DNA of 62,048 nucleotides, from the NCBI RefSeq assembly GCF_019237615.1, contig NZ_JAFAGT010000016.1:1-62048 (forward strand). Reading direction: 5' to 3'. This stretch comes from Roseateles sp. (GTDB lineage Bacteria; Pseudomonadota; Gammaproteobacteria; Burkholderiales; Burkholderiaceae_C). Below, piece after piece: positions 1 through 8,056 of this stretch (position 1 is its first letter; every line of letters begins with the position of its first letter). Below the pieces are notes generated by a model, which did no database searches, was not told the DNA's origin, and worked only from the letters and a program-made list of their open reading frames with translations. Both the position numbers and the translations under genes were made by a program.

Positions 1-94
1 CCCTCGGCTTCAGAGGGGGCGCAAAGTAACGTCCTGCCGGGTCAGCCCGGCGCCGCGTGCGGCGACCTCAGCTCGTCATCGCGACGGCGCCGGG

Positions 95-142
95 GTGGGG
101 GAATTTGGGGTGGCCATCAGTGGGGGAGTTTGGGTGGCCGCC
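95..142. repeat. Two 24-bp direct repeats, possible mobile-element end
   Basis: Two near-identical G-rich units lie head to tail at 95-118 and 120-142, both of the form GTGGGGGARTTTGGG followed by TGGCC. They resemble the multiple terminal repeats of IS21-like elements, but I see no transposase gene next to them, so this is a resemblance only. A short minus-strand open frame of about 55 codons ends at 117 (C-terminus ...KPRRPPKLPH) and may be the remnant of a coding region that belonged to the element. Confidence 0.4.
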
Positions 143-219
143 GGGGCTTGCTGAAGTGTTCTTCGAACACCAAGGCAATGCCCATGTCGGCTAGGAACTC
201 CTGCGCAAGCCGTGGCCCG

Positions 220-279
220 GATCGGAGTTCTGGCGTCGCGATCTGAGTTCTGCGTCTCGACCTGCAGTTCTCGCGTGCA
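220..279. repeat. Three degenerate 20-bp tandem repeats
   Basis: Units at 220-239, 240-260 and 261-279 share an AGTTCT core followed by GCGT or CGTC. The first two begin with GATC, and a further GATC follows at 280. The arrangement suggests repeated binding sites, for example a transposase end or a regulator. The rest of 1-510 holds no convincing gene. It contains short GC hairpins near 36-60, an AT-richer stretch at about 350-450, and the mraZ control region. Confidence 0.4.
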
Positions 280-452
280 GATCAGGCAGCCAAGAATGGG
301 GACAAACACTGTCATTTGTACCGAAGAACCTCAAGCGGAACTTCTCAATACTTCGCCAAGTCCTTATTTATTAACGATATTTTTTGCGCGACTGTGTAAA
401 TCAACAGTCCGCGCTAAGTGCTTGATTTCATTGAAAAAACCCGCATGAAACC

Positions 453-481
453 TTGACCGGCGAGAGGTTGGCCAATTAAAG
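453..481 (+). promoter_or_regulatory. Candidate mraZ promoter
   Basis: A TTGACC hexamer at 453-458 is followed after 17 bases by TTAAAG at 476-481. The -35 is good and the -10 is poor (3 of 6 matches). Transcription would begin inside the GTG-box array, which fits repression by MraZ. The assignment rests only on spacing and hexamer match. Confidence 0.3.
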
Positions 482-520
482 TGGGAGGAAGTGTCGTTTC
501 GTGGTGAAAAGTGTCGGAAA
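481..520 (+). promoter_or_regulatory. MraZ operator: four GTG boxes at 10-bp spacing
   Basis: GTG begins at 481, 491, 501 and 511, exactly one helical turn apart: GTGGG, GTGTC, GTGGT and GTGTC, each followed by a 5-base spacer. Escherichia coli MraZ is known to bind TGGGN direct repeats separated by 5 bases upstream of its own gene, and this array has that geometry. The last box contains the mraZ start codon, so a bound MraZ ring would also cover the ribosome entry site. Confidence 0.75.
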
Positions 521-951
521 TCGTCTTTCAGGGAGCCTCCAACTTGGCGTTAGACGCCAAGGGCCGCCTGAGTGTGCCCAGCCGACACCGTGAGGTGCTG
601 CAGCTGCTGTGCCAGGGGCGCCTGACCGTCACCAAGCATCCCGACGGCTGCCTGATGCTGTTCCCGCGGCCGACCTGGGAGGTCTTTCGCGACAAGGTCG
701 CCGCGCTGCCGATGTCTGCTGCCGGCTGGAAGCGGGTCTTCCTTGGCAATGCGATGGACGTCGACATCGACTCGGCGGCGCGTGTGCTGATCTCGCCCGA
801 ACTGCGCAAGAGCGCCGGGCTCAAGAGCGACGTGATGCTGCTGGGCATGGGCAGCCACTTCGAGCTCTGGGATGCCGAGGCCCATGCCGCTCATGAGGCC
901 GAGGTGATGGCCGGGCCCTTGCCCGACGCGCTCAAGGACTTCAGTTTCTGA
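511..951 (+). CDS. mraZ: Transcriptional regulator MraZ
   Basis: MraZ is a nucleoid-associated, ring-forming DNA-binding protein that represses the dcw cluster it heads. The 146-residue product has the two SpoVT/AbrB-like halves typical of the family; the first carries [15 protein letters not shown] (about residues 14-28), the second an [14 protein letters not shown] segment. The length is close to the usual 140-152. The start is GTG at 511, because an in-frame TGA at 505 excludes anything further upstream and no ATG lies at the N-terminus. A recognisable Shine-Dalgarno is lacking at normal distance; the purine tract at 484-491 sits 20 bases away inside the operator. The stop overlaps the rsmH start (TGATG). 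Confidence 0.95.
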   Translation: MSEIVFQGASNLALDAKGRLSVPSRHREVLQLLCQGRLTVTKHPDGCLMLFPRPTWEVFRDKVAALPMSAAGWKRVFLGNAMDVDIDSAARVLISPELRKSAGLKSDVMLLGMGSHFELWDAEAHAAHEAEVMAGPLPDALKDFSF

Positions 952-1904
952 TGGGTGCCGTGATGGACGAAAACGCCCCGTTCCGCCACACCACCGTGCT
1001 GCTGAATGAGGCGGTGGACGGTGTGCTGGCTCGGCCGGATGGCGTCTATGTGGACGGCACCTTCGGCCGCGGCGGCCATTCGCGCGCGCTGCTGGCGAAG
1101 CTGGCCCCCGCGGGCCGGCTGATCGCGATCGACCGCGACCCCGAGGCCATTGCCGCGGCGGCGGCCATTACCGATCCGCGCTTTTCAATCGTCCACAGCG
1201 GCTTTGCCGACATGGCCGAGCAGCTGGCGGCGCTGGGCGTCCGCCAGGTGGATGGCGTGCTGCTGGACCTGGGTGTGTCCAGTCCGCAGATCGACAACCC
1301 GGAGCGGGGGTTCAGCTTCCGCTTCGACGGGCCGCTGGACATGCGCATGGACACGACGCGCGGGCTGAGCGCGGCGGACTTCCTCGCGGGCGCTGACGAG
1401 CGCGAGATTGCACGGGTGATTCGAGACTATGGCGAAGAACGGTTTGCTGCACAGATTGCAAAGGCGCTTGTTGCTCGCCGAGAAGCCGGTGCGCCGCTCT
1501 CGCGCACCGACGAACTGCGCGAACTCGTGGCTCGCACGGTCAAGACCCGCGAGCCCGGTCAGGACCCGGCCACGCGCACCTTTCAAGCCCTTCGGATTCA
1601 TGTCAATGGCGAGCTTGAGGAGCTTGAACAGGGGCTGAACGCGGCGTTGCGCCTGCTCAGCACCGGCGGGCGCCTGTCCGTGATCAGCTTCCATTCGCTG
1701 GAGGACCGGCGCGTCAAGCAGTTCATCGCCGCCCACAGCAAGGCCGAAGTGGACCGCCGCGCTCCGTTCGCGCCGCCGCCGGCGCTGGCGCTGAAGTCGC
1801 TGGGCCGCGTCATGCCCAGCGCCGCCGAGGTGGCTGCCAATCCGCGCGCGCGCTCCGCCGTGCTGCGCGTGGCCGAGCGCACCGATGCGCCGCTCAAGGC
1901 CTGA
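951..1904 (+). CDS. rsmH: 16S rRNA (cytosine(1402)-N4)-methyltransferase RsmH
   Basis: RsmH (formerly MraW) methylates N4 of C1402 in 16S rRNA using S-adenosylmethionine. The 317-residue protein shows the SAM-binding [10 protein letters not shown] motif near residue 37, the acidic IDRDPEA motif, the [10 protein letters not shown] signature near residue 105, and the conserved SFHSLEDR motif in the C-terminal third. The start at 951 overlaps the mraZ stop; an in-frame ATG at 963 giving [10 protein letters not shown] is an equally plausible start, since family members begin close to that point. The end overlaps the ftsL region. Confidence 0.96.
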   Translation: MGAVMDENAPFRHTTVLLNEAVDGVLARPDGVYVDGTFGRGGHSRALLAKLAPAGRLIAIDRDPEAIAAAAAITDPRFSIVHSGFADMAEQLAALGVRQVDGVLLDLGVSSPQIDNPERGFSFRFDGPLDMRMDTTRGLSAADFLAGADEREIARVIRDYGEERFAAQIAKALVARREAGAPLSRTDELRELVARTVKTREPGQDPATRTFQALRIHVNGELEELEQGLNAALRLLSTGGRLSVISFHSLEDRRVKQFIAAHSKAEVDRRAPFAPPPALALKSLGRVMPSAAEVAANPRARSAVLRVAERTDAPLKA

Positions 1905-1908
1905 AGCC

Positions 1909-2172
1909 GTGGCCAAGCTCAATCTGCTCCTCGTCCTGGCCGTGCTGGCCAGCGGCCTCGTGCTGGTGCACAACGCCTACGAGGCGCGCCGCCTGTTCGC
2001 CGAGCGTGAACGCGCCAAGAACGAGGGCCAGCGACTGGCCGCCGATGCCGAGCGACTGAAGGCCGAGCGACATGCGCAGGCCACCAACCTGCGCGTGGAG
2101 CAGGTCGCCCGTGAGCGCCTGGGCATGCGCGTGATCTCGCCGGCCGTCGTCGCGTCGGGGGCGAGCCAATGA
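1909..2172 (+). CDS. ftsL: Cell division protein FtsL
   Basis: FtsL is a bitopic inner-membrane divisome protein that works with FtsB and FtsQ to activate FtsW/FtsI. The product has one N-terminal transmembrane helix (LNLLLVLAVLASGLVLV) followed by a charged heptad-rich coiled coil (RRLFAERERAKNEGQRL) and a short periplasmic tail. I chose GTG at 1909 (87 residues) because the helix then begins at residue 4, as in relatives. An ATG at 1885 would add eight residues and overlap rsmH by 20 bases. The TGA at 2170 overlaps the ATG of the linker ORF that follows. Confidence 0.88.
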   Translation: MAKLNLLLVLAVLASGLVLVHNAYEARRLFAERERAKNEGQRLAADAERLKAERHAQATNLRVEQVARERLGMRVISPAVVASGASQ

Positions 2173-2249
2173 ACGCCGTGCGGAGCCACCCCAAGCAAGC
2201 TCGCTGCTGCTGGGCGGAGCATCGTGCAGCGCGAAGGGTGCAGGCATGA
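2169..2249 (+). CDS. Putative coupling mini-ORF between ftsL and ftsI
   Basis: This 26-codon frame starts with an ATG overlapping the ftsL stop (ATGA at 2169) and ends in a TGA overlapping the ftsI ATG at 2246. The peptide (MNAVRSHPKQARCC...) has no recognisable domain. It carries a C-rich core, CCCCAAG at 2189-2195 followed by GCTCGC, shared with three other junction linkers in this window. GAAGGG at 2233-2238 is a likely ribosome site for ftsI. I infer that it keeps ribosomes moving across the inserted DNA; whether the peptide itself matters is unknown. Confidence 0.35.
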   Translation: MNAVRSHPKQARCCWAEHRAARRVQA

Positions 2250-4033
2250 CGCGGCAGAACAAGTCCGGCGCGCGTGCCCTGGGCACGGGCCGAGGCGTCA
2301 GCTACTCCACCAGCCCGCTGCTGGCGTCCAAGACTCCGCCCTGGCGCTCGCGCTTCCTGGTCGCCCTCGTGGGCCTGGCCTTCACCGGCCTGCTGGGTCG
2401 CGCCATCTACGTGCAGGTGCTGCACACCGAGTTCTTCCAGAAGCAGGGTGAGGCCCGCTACGCGCATACGCTGGAGCTTCCGGCGAGCCGCGGCCGCATC
2501 AACGACCGCGCCGGTCAGGTGCTGGCCGCCAGCGTGGCCGTGCCGTCCATCTGGGCCATTCCCAAGGAGGTCGAAGCCGACCCGGCCAAGCGCCGCGAGC
2601 TGGCCAAGGTGCTGGGCATGTCCGGCAAGGAGCTGGAGGCCAAGCTCAACCCCGAGTCGCGCTTCGTCTGGCTCAAGCGCCTGGCCGACGACGACACCGC
2701 GGCCAAGGTGAAGGCCGTGGGCCTGAAGGGCATCTTCCAGGACCGCGAATACCGCCGCAAGTACCCCGAGGGCGAGGCGGCGGCGCATGTGGTCGGCTTC
2801 ACCAATGTCGAGGACCGCGGCCAGGAGGGCATAGAGCTGGCCTTCCAGAAGGAGCTGCAGGGCCGCGACGGCTCGCGCTCCGTCGTGCGCGACCGCCTGG
2901 GCCGCGTCGTCGAGGACATCGGCGACATCGTGCCGGCCGCCAACGGCCACGACATCGACCTCGCCGTCGACTCCAAGGTGCAGTTCTTCGCCTACCAGCG
3001 CATCCGCGACGCGGTGGCCGAGAACAAGGCCAAGGCCGGCTCCGTCGTCGTGCTGGACGTGCAGAGCGGCGAAGTGCTGGCGCTGGCCAACTTCCCGAGC
3101 TACGACCCCGGCAACCGCCAGAACCTGTCCGGCGAGCAGTTGCGCAACCGCGCGCTGACCGACGTCTTCGAGCCCGGCTCGACGATGAAGCCCTTCATCG
3201 CCGGCCTGTCCATGGAGACTGGCCGCTCCACGCCTGACACGCTGGTGGACACCGGCAACGGCAAGTACGCCTTCCAGGGCGCCGTCATCAGCGACACCAA
3301 GGCGCATGGCGTCATCCCGGTGCGCGAGGTCATCAAGTTCTCCAGCAACATCGGCGCCGCCAAGCTCGCGATGCAGATGCCGCCGCGCGAGATGCACGAG
3401 ATGTTCACGGCCATCGGCCTGGGTCAGCGACCGCAGATCAACTTCCCCGGCGCCATCTCCGGCAAGCTGAGGCCCTACAAGAGCTGGCGGCCCATCGAGC
3501 AGGCCACGATGAGCTATGGCTACGGCCTGTCGGCTTCGCTGTTCCAGCTGGCGCGCGCCTACACGGTGTTCGCGCGCGACGGCGAGATCATTCCGGTCAG
3601 CATGCTGCGCCAGCCGCACGACCATCCGGTGGCCGGCATCCGCGTGTTCCGCCCCGAGATCGCGCGAGAGCTGCGCCTGATGCTGCAGGCCGCCGCCGGC
3701 CCTGGCGGCACCGCGCCCGATGCGCAGGTGCCCGGCTACAGCATAGGCGGCAAGAGCGGCACGGCGCACAAGCAGGAGGGTCGCGGCTATGCCAGCCACA
3801 AGTACCGCTCCTGGTTCGTCGGCGTGGCCCCCATCAGCAAGCCCCGCATCGTCGTCGCGGTCATGGTTGACGAGCCCACCGCCGGCGTCTACTACGGAGG
3901 CAAGGTCGCCGGCCCCGTGTTCAGCCAGGTCACGGCGCAGACGCTGCGCCTGCTGGGCGTGCCCCCGGACCTGGACGTGAAGAGCCAGATCGTCGCCAAC
4001 CAGAAGGCCACGGCCGTGGAAGAGAGCTTCTGA
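2246..4033 (+). CDS. ftsI: Peptidoglycan D,D-transpeptidase FtsI (PBP3)
   Basis: FtsI cross-links septal peptidoglycan in the periplasm as partner of the glycosyltransferase FtsW. The 595-residue protein has a cytoplasmic tail, one transmembrane helix at about residues 35-55, a PBP dimerisation domain (PASRGRINDRAG near residue 78), and a transpeptidase domain. The three catalytic motifs are complete: STMK at 312-315 (acylated serine S312), SSN at 366-368 and KSGT at 503-506. The stop overlaps murE (TGATG). It lies 73 bases after ftsL, the linker ORF filling the gap. Confidence 0.97.
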   Translation: MTRQNKSGARALGTGRGVSYSTSPLLASKTPPWRSRFLVALVGLAFTGLLGRAIYVQVLHTEFFQKQGEARYAHTLELPASRGRINDRAGQVLAASVAVPSIWAIPKEVEADPAKRRELAKVLGMSGKELEAKLNPESRFVWLKRLADDDTAAKVKAVGLKGIFQDREYRRKYPEGEAAAHVVGFTNVEDRGQEGIELAFQKELQGRDGSRSVVRDRLGRVVEDIGDIVPAANGHDIDLAVDSKVQFFAYQRIRDAVAENKAKAGSVVVLDVQSGEVLALANFPSYDPGNRQNLSGEQLRNRALTDVFEPGSTMKPFIAGLSMETGRSTPDTLVDTGNGKYAFQGAVISDTKAHGVIPVREVIKFSSNIGAAKLAMQMPPREMHEMFTAIGLGQRPQINFPGAISGKLRPYKSWRPIEQATMSYGYGLSASLFQLARAYTVFARDGEIIPVSMLRQPHDHPVAGIRVFRPEIARELRLMLQAAAGPGGTAPDAQVPGYSIGGKSGTAHKQEGRGYASHKYRSWFVGVAPISKPRIVVAVMVDEPTAGVYYGGKVAGPVFSQVTAQTLRLLGVPPDLDVKSQIVANQKATAVEESF

Positions 4034-5499
4034 TGCTGACCCGCCTGAAATCCCCCGAGGCAGCGGCCCGCTGGCTGGCCGAGTGGTGCACGGGCACGTT
4101 GCGCACCGACAGCCGCCAGGTCCGGCCCGGCGACGCCTTCATCGCCTGGCCCGGCTACGCGCGCGATGGCCGCGAGTTCGTCGAGGCGGCGCTGGCGGCC
4201 GGCGCGTCCACCTGCCTGGTGGAGGACGGCGATGTCGAGCGCTTTGGCTTCGTCGACGCGCGCGTCGCCTCGCTGCCGGGCCTGAAGGCGCGCACCGGCG
4301 AGATCGCTGCGGCCTTCTTCGGCAAGCCCACCGACACGCTGCAAGTCATCGCCGTCACTGGCACCAACGGCAAGACCTCGTCGGCCTGGTGGATTGCGCA
4401 GGCCTCGAGCCAGCTCGGCAGGCGCTGCGGCGTCGTCGGCACGCTGGGCATCGGCGAGCCGCCCCGGCTCGCCTACAACGGCCTGACCACGCCCGATCCC
4501 GTGCTGTTGCAGGCCGCCTTCGCCCGCATGCGCGACGAGGCTTTCTCGGCCTGCGCCATCGAGGCCAGCAGCATAGGCATCGTGGAGGGCCGTCTGGCCG
4601 GCAGCGCCGTGAGCGTGGCCGTCTTCACCAACTTCACGCAGGACCATCTCGACTACCACCGCACGATGGACGCCTATTGGGCGGCCAAGCGTGCACTGTT
4701 CGACTTCCCCGGCCTGCGCGCCGCTGTCGTCAACCTCGACGACCCCAAGGGCGCGGGCCTGGCCTCGGAGTTGGCGTCGCTGGACATCTGGACCACCGGC
4801 GTCGAGCGCCCCGATGCCCGCCTCTCGGCCCGCGGCCTGCACTACACCGGCGAGGGCCTGGCCTTCACGCTGCTGGAGGGCGGCGAGGCCGTCGACGTGC
4901 AGACCGGCCTGATCGGCGACTACAACGCGGCCAACCTGCTGGGCGTGGCCGGCGCGCTGCGCGCGCAGGGCCATGCGCTGGCCGACGTGGCCGGCGCGCT
5001 GTCCCGGGTGACGCCTGTGCCGGGCCGCATGCAGCGCGTGGGCAACGGCCGCGAGCTGCCGCAGGTCGTCGTCGACTACGCCCACACGCCGGACGCACTG
5101 GACAAGGCCTTGTCCGCGCTGCAGGGCCTGGCGCAGGCGCGCGGCGGCGAGCTGGTCTGCGTGTTCGGCTGTGGCGGCGACCGCGACGCGTCCAAGCGCC
5201 CGCTGATGGGCGCCATCGCGGCGCGGCTGGCGGGCCGCGTCGTCGTCACGACGGACAACCCCCGCACCGAGGCGCCCGCGCAGATCATGGCCGACATCGC
5301 TGCGGCCGCGCCGCAGGCCCTGGTCATCGAGTCGCGCGAGGAGGCCATACGCGCGGCCATTGCCCAGGCCGGCGCGCGAGACATCGTCCTCATCGCTGGC
5401 AAGGGCCATGAGGACTACCAGGAAGTGATGGGCGTGCGCCGCCCCTTCTCCGACGTCGGCGAGGCGCACGCGGCGCTGCTGGAAAGGGCGGGGCTGTGA
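4033..5499 (+). CDS. murE: UDP-MurNAc-L-Ala-D-Glu:meso-DAP ligase MurE
   Basis: MurE adds meso-diaminopimelate to UDP-MurNAc-L-Ala-D-Glu with ATP in the cytoplasm. The 488-residue protein has the three Mur ligase domains: an N-terminal UDP-binding domain with TDSRQVRPGDAF, a central ATPase domain with the P-loop GTNGKTS at 110-116, and a C-terminal domain with DNPRTE (408-413). The DNPR motif is the established marker for diaminopimelate rather than lysine specificity. The start overlaps the ftsI stop and the end overlaps the GTG of murF. Confidence 0.97.
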   Translation: MLTRLKSPEAAARWLAEWCTGTLRTDSRQVRPGDAFIAWPGYARDGREFVEAALAAGASTCLVEDGDVERFGFVDARVASLPGLKARTGEIAAAFFGKPTDTLQVIAVTGTNGKTSSAWWIAQASSQLGRRCGVVGTLGIGEPPRLAYNGLTTPDPVLLQAAFARMRDEAFSACAIEASSIGIVEGRLAGSAVSVAVFTNFTQDHLDYHRTMDAYWAAKRALFDFPGLRAAVVNLDDPKGAGLASELASLDIWTTGVERPDARLSARGLHYTGEGLAFTLLEGGEAVDVQTGLIGDYNAANLLGVAGALRAQGHALADVAGALSRVTPVPGRMQRVGNGRELPQVVVDYAHTPDALDKALSALQGLAQARGGELVCVFGCGGDRDASKRPLMGAIAARLAGRVVVTTDNPRTEAPAQIMADIAAAAPQALVIESREEAIRAAIAQAGARDIVLIAGKGHEDYQEVMGVRRPFSDVGEAHAALLERAGL

Positions 5500-6884
5500 G
5501 CCTGTTCATGACGCTCGCCGAAGCGCAGACGCTGCTGCCGGGCTCGACGCTGGTGGGCGACGGCTCGACCGGCTTCGCCCGCGTGCACAGTGATACCCGC
5601 ACGCTCAAGGCCGGCGACCTTTTCGTCGCGCTGCGCGGCGATCGCTTCGATGCCAACGACTTCCTCGCGCAGGCCAAGGCCTCCGGCGCCGTCGCCGCGC
5701 TGGCCGAGCGCGGCCTCGCCGAGGCGGGCCTGGCCGGCCTCCTGGTGCCCAACGCCAAGGTCGCGCTCGGCCAGCTCGCCGCCGCCTGGCGCCGCCAGCA
5801 GCAGCTGCCGGTCATCGCCGTCACTGGCTCCAACGGCAAGACGACGACCACCCAGATGATTGCAGCCATCCTGCGCGCCTGGACGGGCGACGCCGCGCTG
5901 GCCACCGAAGGAAACTACAACAACGACATCGGCGTGCCGCTGACGCTCCTGCGGCTGCGCCACGACGACGAGGTGAGCCACCGCGCTGCCGTCGTCGAGC
6001 TGGGCATGAACCACCCCGGCGAGATCGCACCGCTGGCCGCGATGACGCAGCCCACCGTCGCGCTGGTCAACAACGCCCAGCGCGAGCACCAGGAATTCAT
6101 GGCCACCGTCGAGGCCGTCGCGCGCGAGAACGGTGCCGTCATCGAGGCCCTGGGCCCCACCGGCTGCGCCGTGTTCCCCGCCGAGGACGCCTGCGCGCCC
6201 ATCTGGCTGGAGCTGGCGGGCGCCCGCCCGCACCTGAGCTTTGCGCTGCGCGGCGAAGCCGACGTGACCGGCGACGCCGCGTGGATGGGCACGCATTGGG
6301 CGCTGGAGCTGCACACGCCCGCCGGCACTGCGCCGGTGGCGTTGCACCTGGCCGGTGAGCACAACCTGCGCAACGCGTTGGCGGCCGCCGCCTGCGCGCT
6401 GGCGGCCGGCGCGCCGCTGGGTTCGATCGCCCGGGGGCTGGAGGCCTTCCGCGCCGTCAAGGGGCGCTCGGAGCTGAAAGCCGACGCGCGTGGCCGCGCC
6501 CTCATCGACGACAGCTACAACGCCAACCCGGACAGCGTGCGTGCCGCCATCGACCTGCTGGCCGGCCTGCCCGGCGCGGGCTGGCTCATCCTCGGCGACA
6601 TGGGTGAGGTCGGCAACGACGGTCCGGCCTTCCACCGCGAGGTGGGCGCCTATGCCTCCGCACGCGGCATCGCGCATCTCTGGACGGCTGGACCGGCCGC
6701 CCGCGACGCCGCCGTGGCCTACGGCCCCGGCGCGCGCGCATTCGACGACACGGCCGCGCTGATCGCGGCCCTGAGCGAGCAACCCGACGCGACCCAGACC
6801 CTGGTCAAGGGCTCGCGCTTCATGAAGATGGAACAAGTGGTCTCCGCACTTCAATCTCAATCAGGAGACAGCCATGCTGCTTAG
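5496..6884 (+). CDS. murF: UDP-MurNAc-tripeptide:D-Ala-D-Ala ligase MurF
   Basis: MurF completes the pentapeptide precursor by adding D-Ala-D-Ala, the product of Ddl encoded downstream. The 462-residue sequence shows [16 protein letters not shown] near the N-terminus, the ATP-binding GSNGKTTT loop, the [15 protein letters not shown] segment, and a C-terminal [10 protein letters not shown] motif, all characteristic of MurF. The GTG start at 5496 overlaps the murE stop (GTGA); an in-frame ATG at 5508 is an alternative. The last 11 bases overlap mraY. Confidence 0.96.
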   Translation: MSLFMTLAEAQTLLPGSTLVGDGSTGFARVHSDTRTLKAGDLFVALRGDRFDANDFLAQAKASGAVAALAERGLAEAGLAGLLVPNAKVALGQLAAAWRRQQQLPVIAVTGSNGKTTTTQMIAAILRAWTGDAALATEGNYNNDIGVPLTLLRLRHDDEVSHRAAVVELGMNHPGEIAPLAAMTQPTVALVNNAQREHQEFMATVEAVARENGAVIEALGPTGCAVFPAEDACAPIWLELAGARPHLSFALRGEADVTGDAAWMGTHWALELHTPAGTAPVALHLAGEHNLRNALAAAACALAAGAPLGSIARGLEAFRAVKGRSELKADARGRALIDDSYNANPDSVRAAIDLLAGLPGAGWLILGDMGEVGNDGPAFHREVGAYASARGIAHLWTAGPAARDAAVAYGPGARAFDDTAALIAALSEQPDATQTLVKGSRFMKMEQVVSALQSQSGDSHAA

Positions 6885-8052
6885 CCTGGCCCAATGGCTG
6901 CAGGGCCTCTACCCCGACCTGGGCTTTCTGCGCCTGTTCCAGTACATCACCTTCCGCGCAGTGATGGCGGCTATGACGGCGCTGCTGATCGGCCTGGCCT
7001 TCGGGCCCTGGGTCATACGCCGCCTGACCGAGATGAAGATAGGCCAGCCCGTGCGCGCTTACGGCGTGCAGGCCCACCTGGCCAAGACGGGCACGCCCAC
7101 GATGGGCGGCGTGCTGGTCCTCATCGGCATCGGCGTGTCCACGCTGCTGTGGTTCGACTGGAGCAACCGCTTCGTCTGGGTCGTCATGCTGGTCACCATG
7201 GGCTTCGGTGCCATCGGCTGGGTGGACGACTGGCGCAAGGTGGTCGACAAGAACCCCGAAGGCATGCGCAGCCGCGAGAAGTTCTTCTGGCAGAGCCTGA
7301 TCGGCCTCGTCGCGGCCATCTACCTTGCGTTCAGCGTGTCGGAGACCTCGTTCCTGGGCGTCGTGCAGTTGTTCTTTCGCTGGGTCACCAGCGGCTTCTC
7401 GACCGAGCTGCCTCCCAAGGCCGACCTGCTGATCCCCTTCTTCAAGACCATCAGCATGCCGCTGGGCGTGTGGGGCTTCGTGGGGCTCTCCTACTTCGTC
7501 ATCGTCGGCACCAGCAACGCGGTCAACTTCACCGATGGCCTGGACGGCCTGGCCATCATGCCGGTCGTCATGGTGGGCTCGGCCCTGGGCCTGTTCGCCT
7601 ACCTGACCGGCTCGTCGGTGTTCGCCAAATACCTTTTGCTGCCCTACATCCCCGGCGCTGGCGAGTTGCTGATCTTCTGCGCCGCGATGGCCGGTGCGGG
7701 TCTGGCATTCCTGTGGTTCAACGCGCATCCGGCCCAGGTCTTCATGGGCGATGTCGGCGCGCTGGCGCTGGGCGGCGGCCTGGGCACGCTGGCCGTCATC
7801 ACGCGCCAGGAGATCCTGCTGGGCATCATGGGCGGCATCTTCGTGGCCGAAGTGCTGAGCGTGATGCTGCAGGTGAGCTGGTTCAAGTTCACGAAGCGGC
7901 AGTTCGGCGAGGGCCGGCGCATCTTCAAGATGGCGCCGCTGCACCACCACTTCGAGAAGAGCGGCTGGAACGAGACCCAGGTCGTCATCCGTTTCTGGAT
8001 CATCACCATGCTGCTGTGCCTGATCGGCCTGGCCAGCCTGAAGCTGCGGTAA
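6874..8052 (+). CDS. mraY: Phospho-MurNAc-pentapeptide transferase MraY
   Basis: MraY transfers phospho-MurNAc-pentapeptide to undecaprenyl phosphate, forming lipid I at the inner membrane. The 392-residue protein is polytopic, with about ten hydrophobic segments. Conserved motifs are TPTMGG near residue 73, the [10 protein letters not shown] aspartate motif, [11 protein letters not shown], and [12 protein letters not shown] near the C-terminus, which carries the catalytic histidine region. It starts inside murF, consistent with coupled translation, and ends 4 bases before murD. Confidence 0.97.
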   Translation: MLLSLAQWLQGLYPDLGFLRLFQYITFRAVMAAMTALLIGLAFGPWVIRRLTEMKIGQPVRAYGVQAHLAKTGTPTMGGVLVLIGIGVSTLLWFDWSNRFVWVVMLVTMGFGAIGWVDDWRKVVDKNPEGMRSREKFFWQSLIGLVAAIYLAFSVSETSFLGVVQLFFRWVTSGFSTELPPKADLLIPFFKTISMPLGVWGFVGLSYFVIVGTSNAVNFTDGLDGLAIMPVVMVGSALGLFAYLTGSSVFAKYLLLPYIPGAGELLIFCAAMAGAGLAFLWFNAHPAQVFMGDVGALALGGGLGTLAVITRQEILLGIMGGIFVAEVLSVMLQVSWFKFTKRQFGEGRRIFKMAPLHHHFEKSGWNETQVVIRFWIITMLLCLIGLASLKLR

Positions 8053-8056
8053 GCGC

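Noticed and set aside
1919-3799. A 626-codon minus-strand open frame
   Set aside because: It is antisense to ftsL and ftsI, which have complete motifs; the composition is shadow-like.
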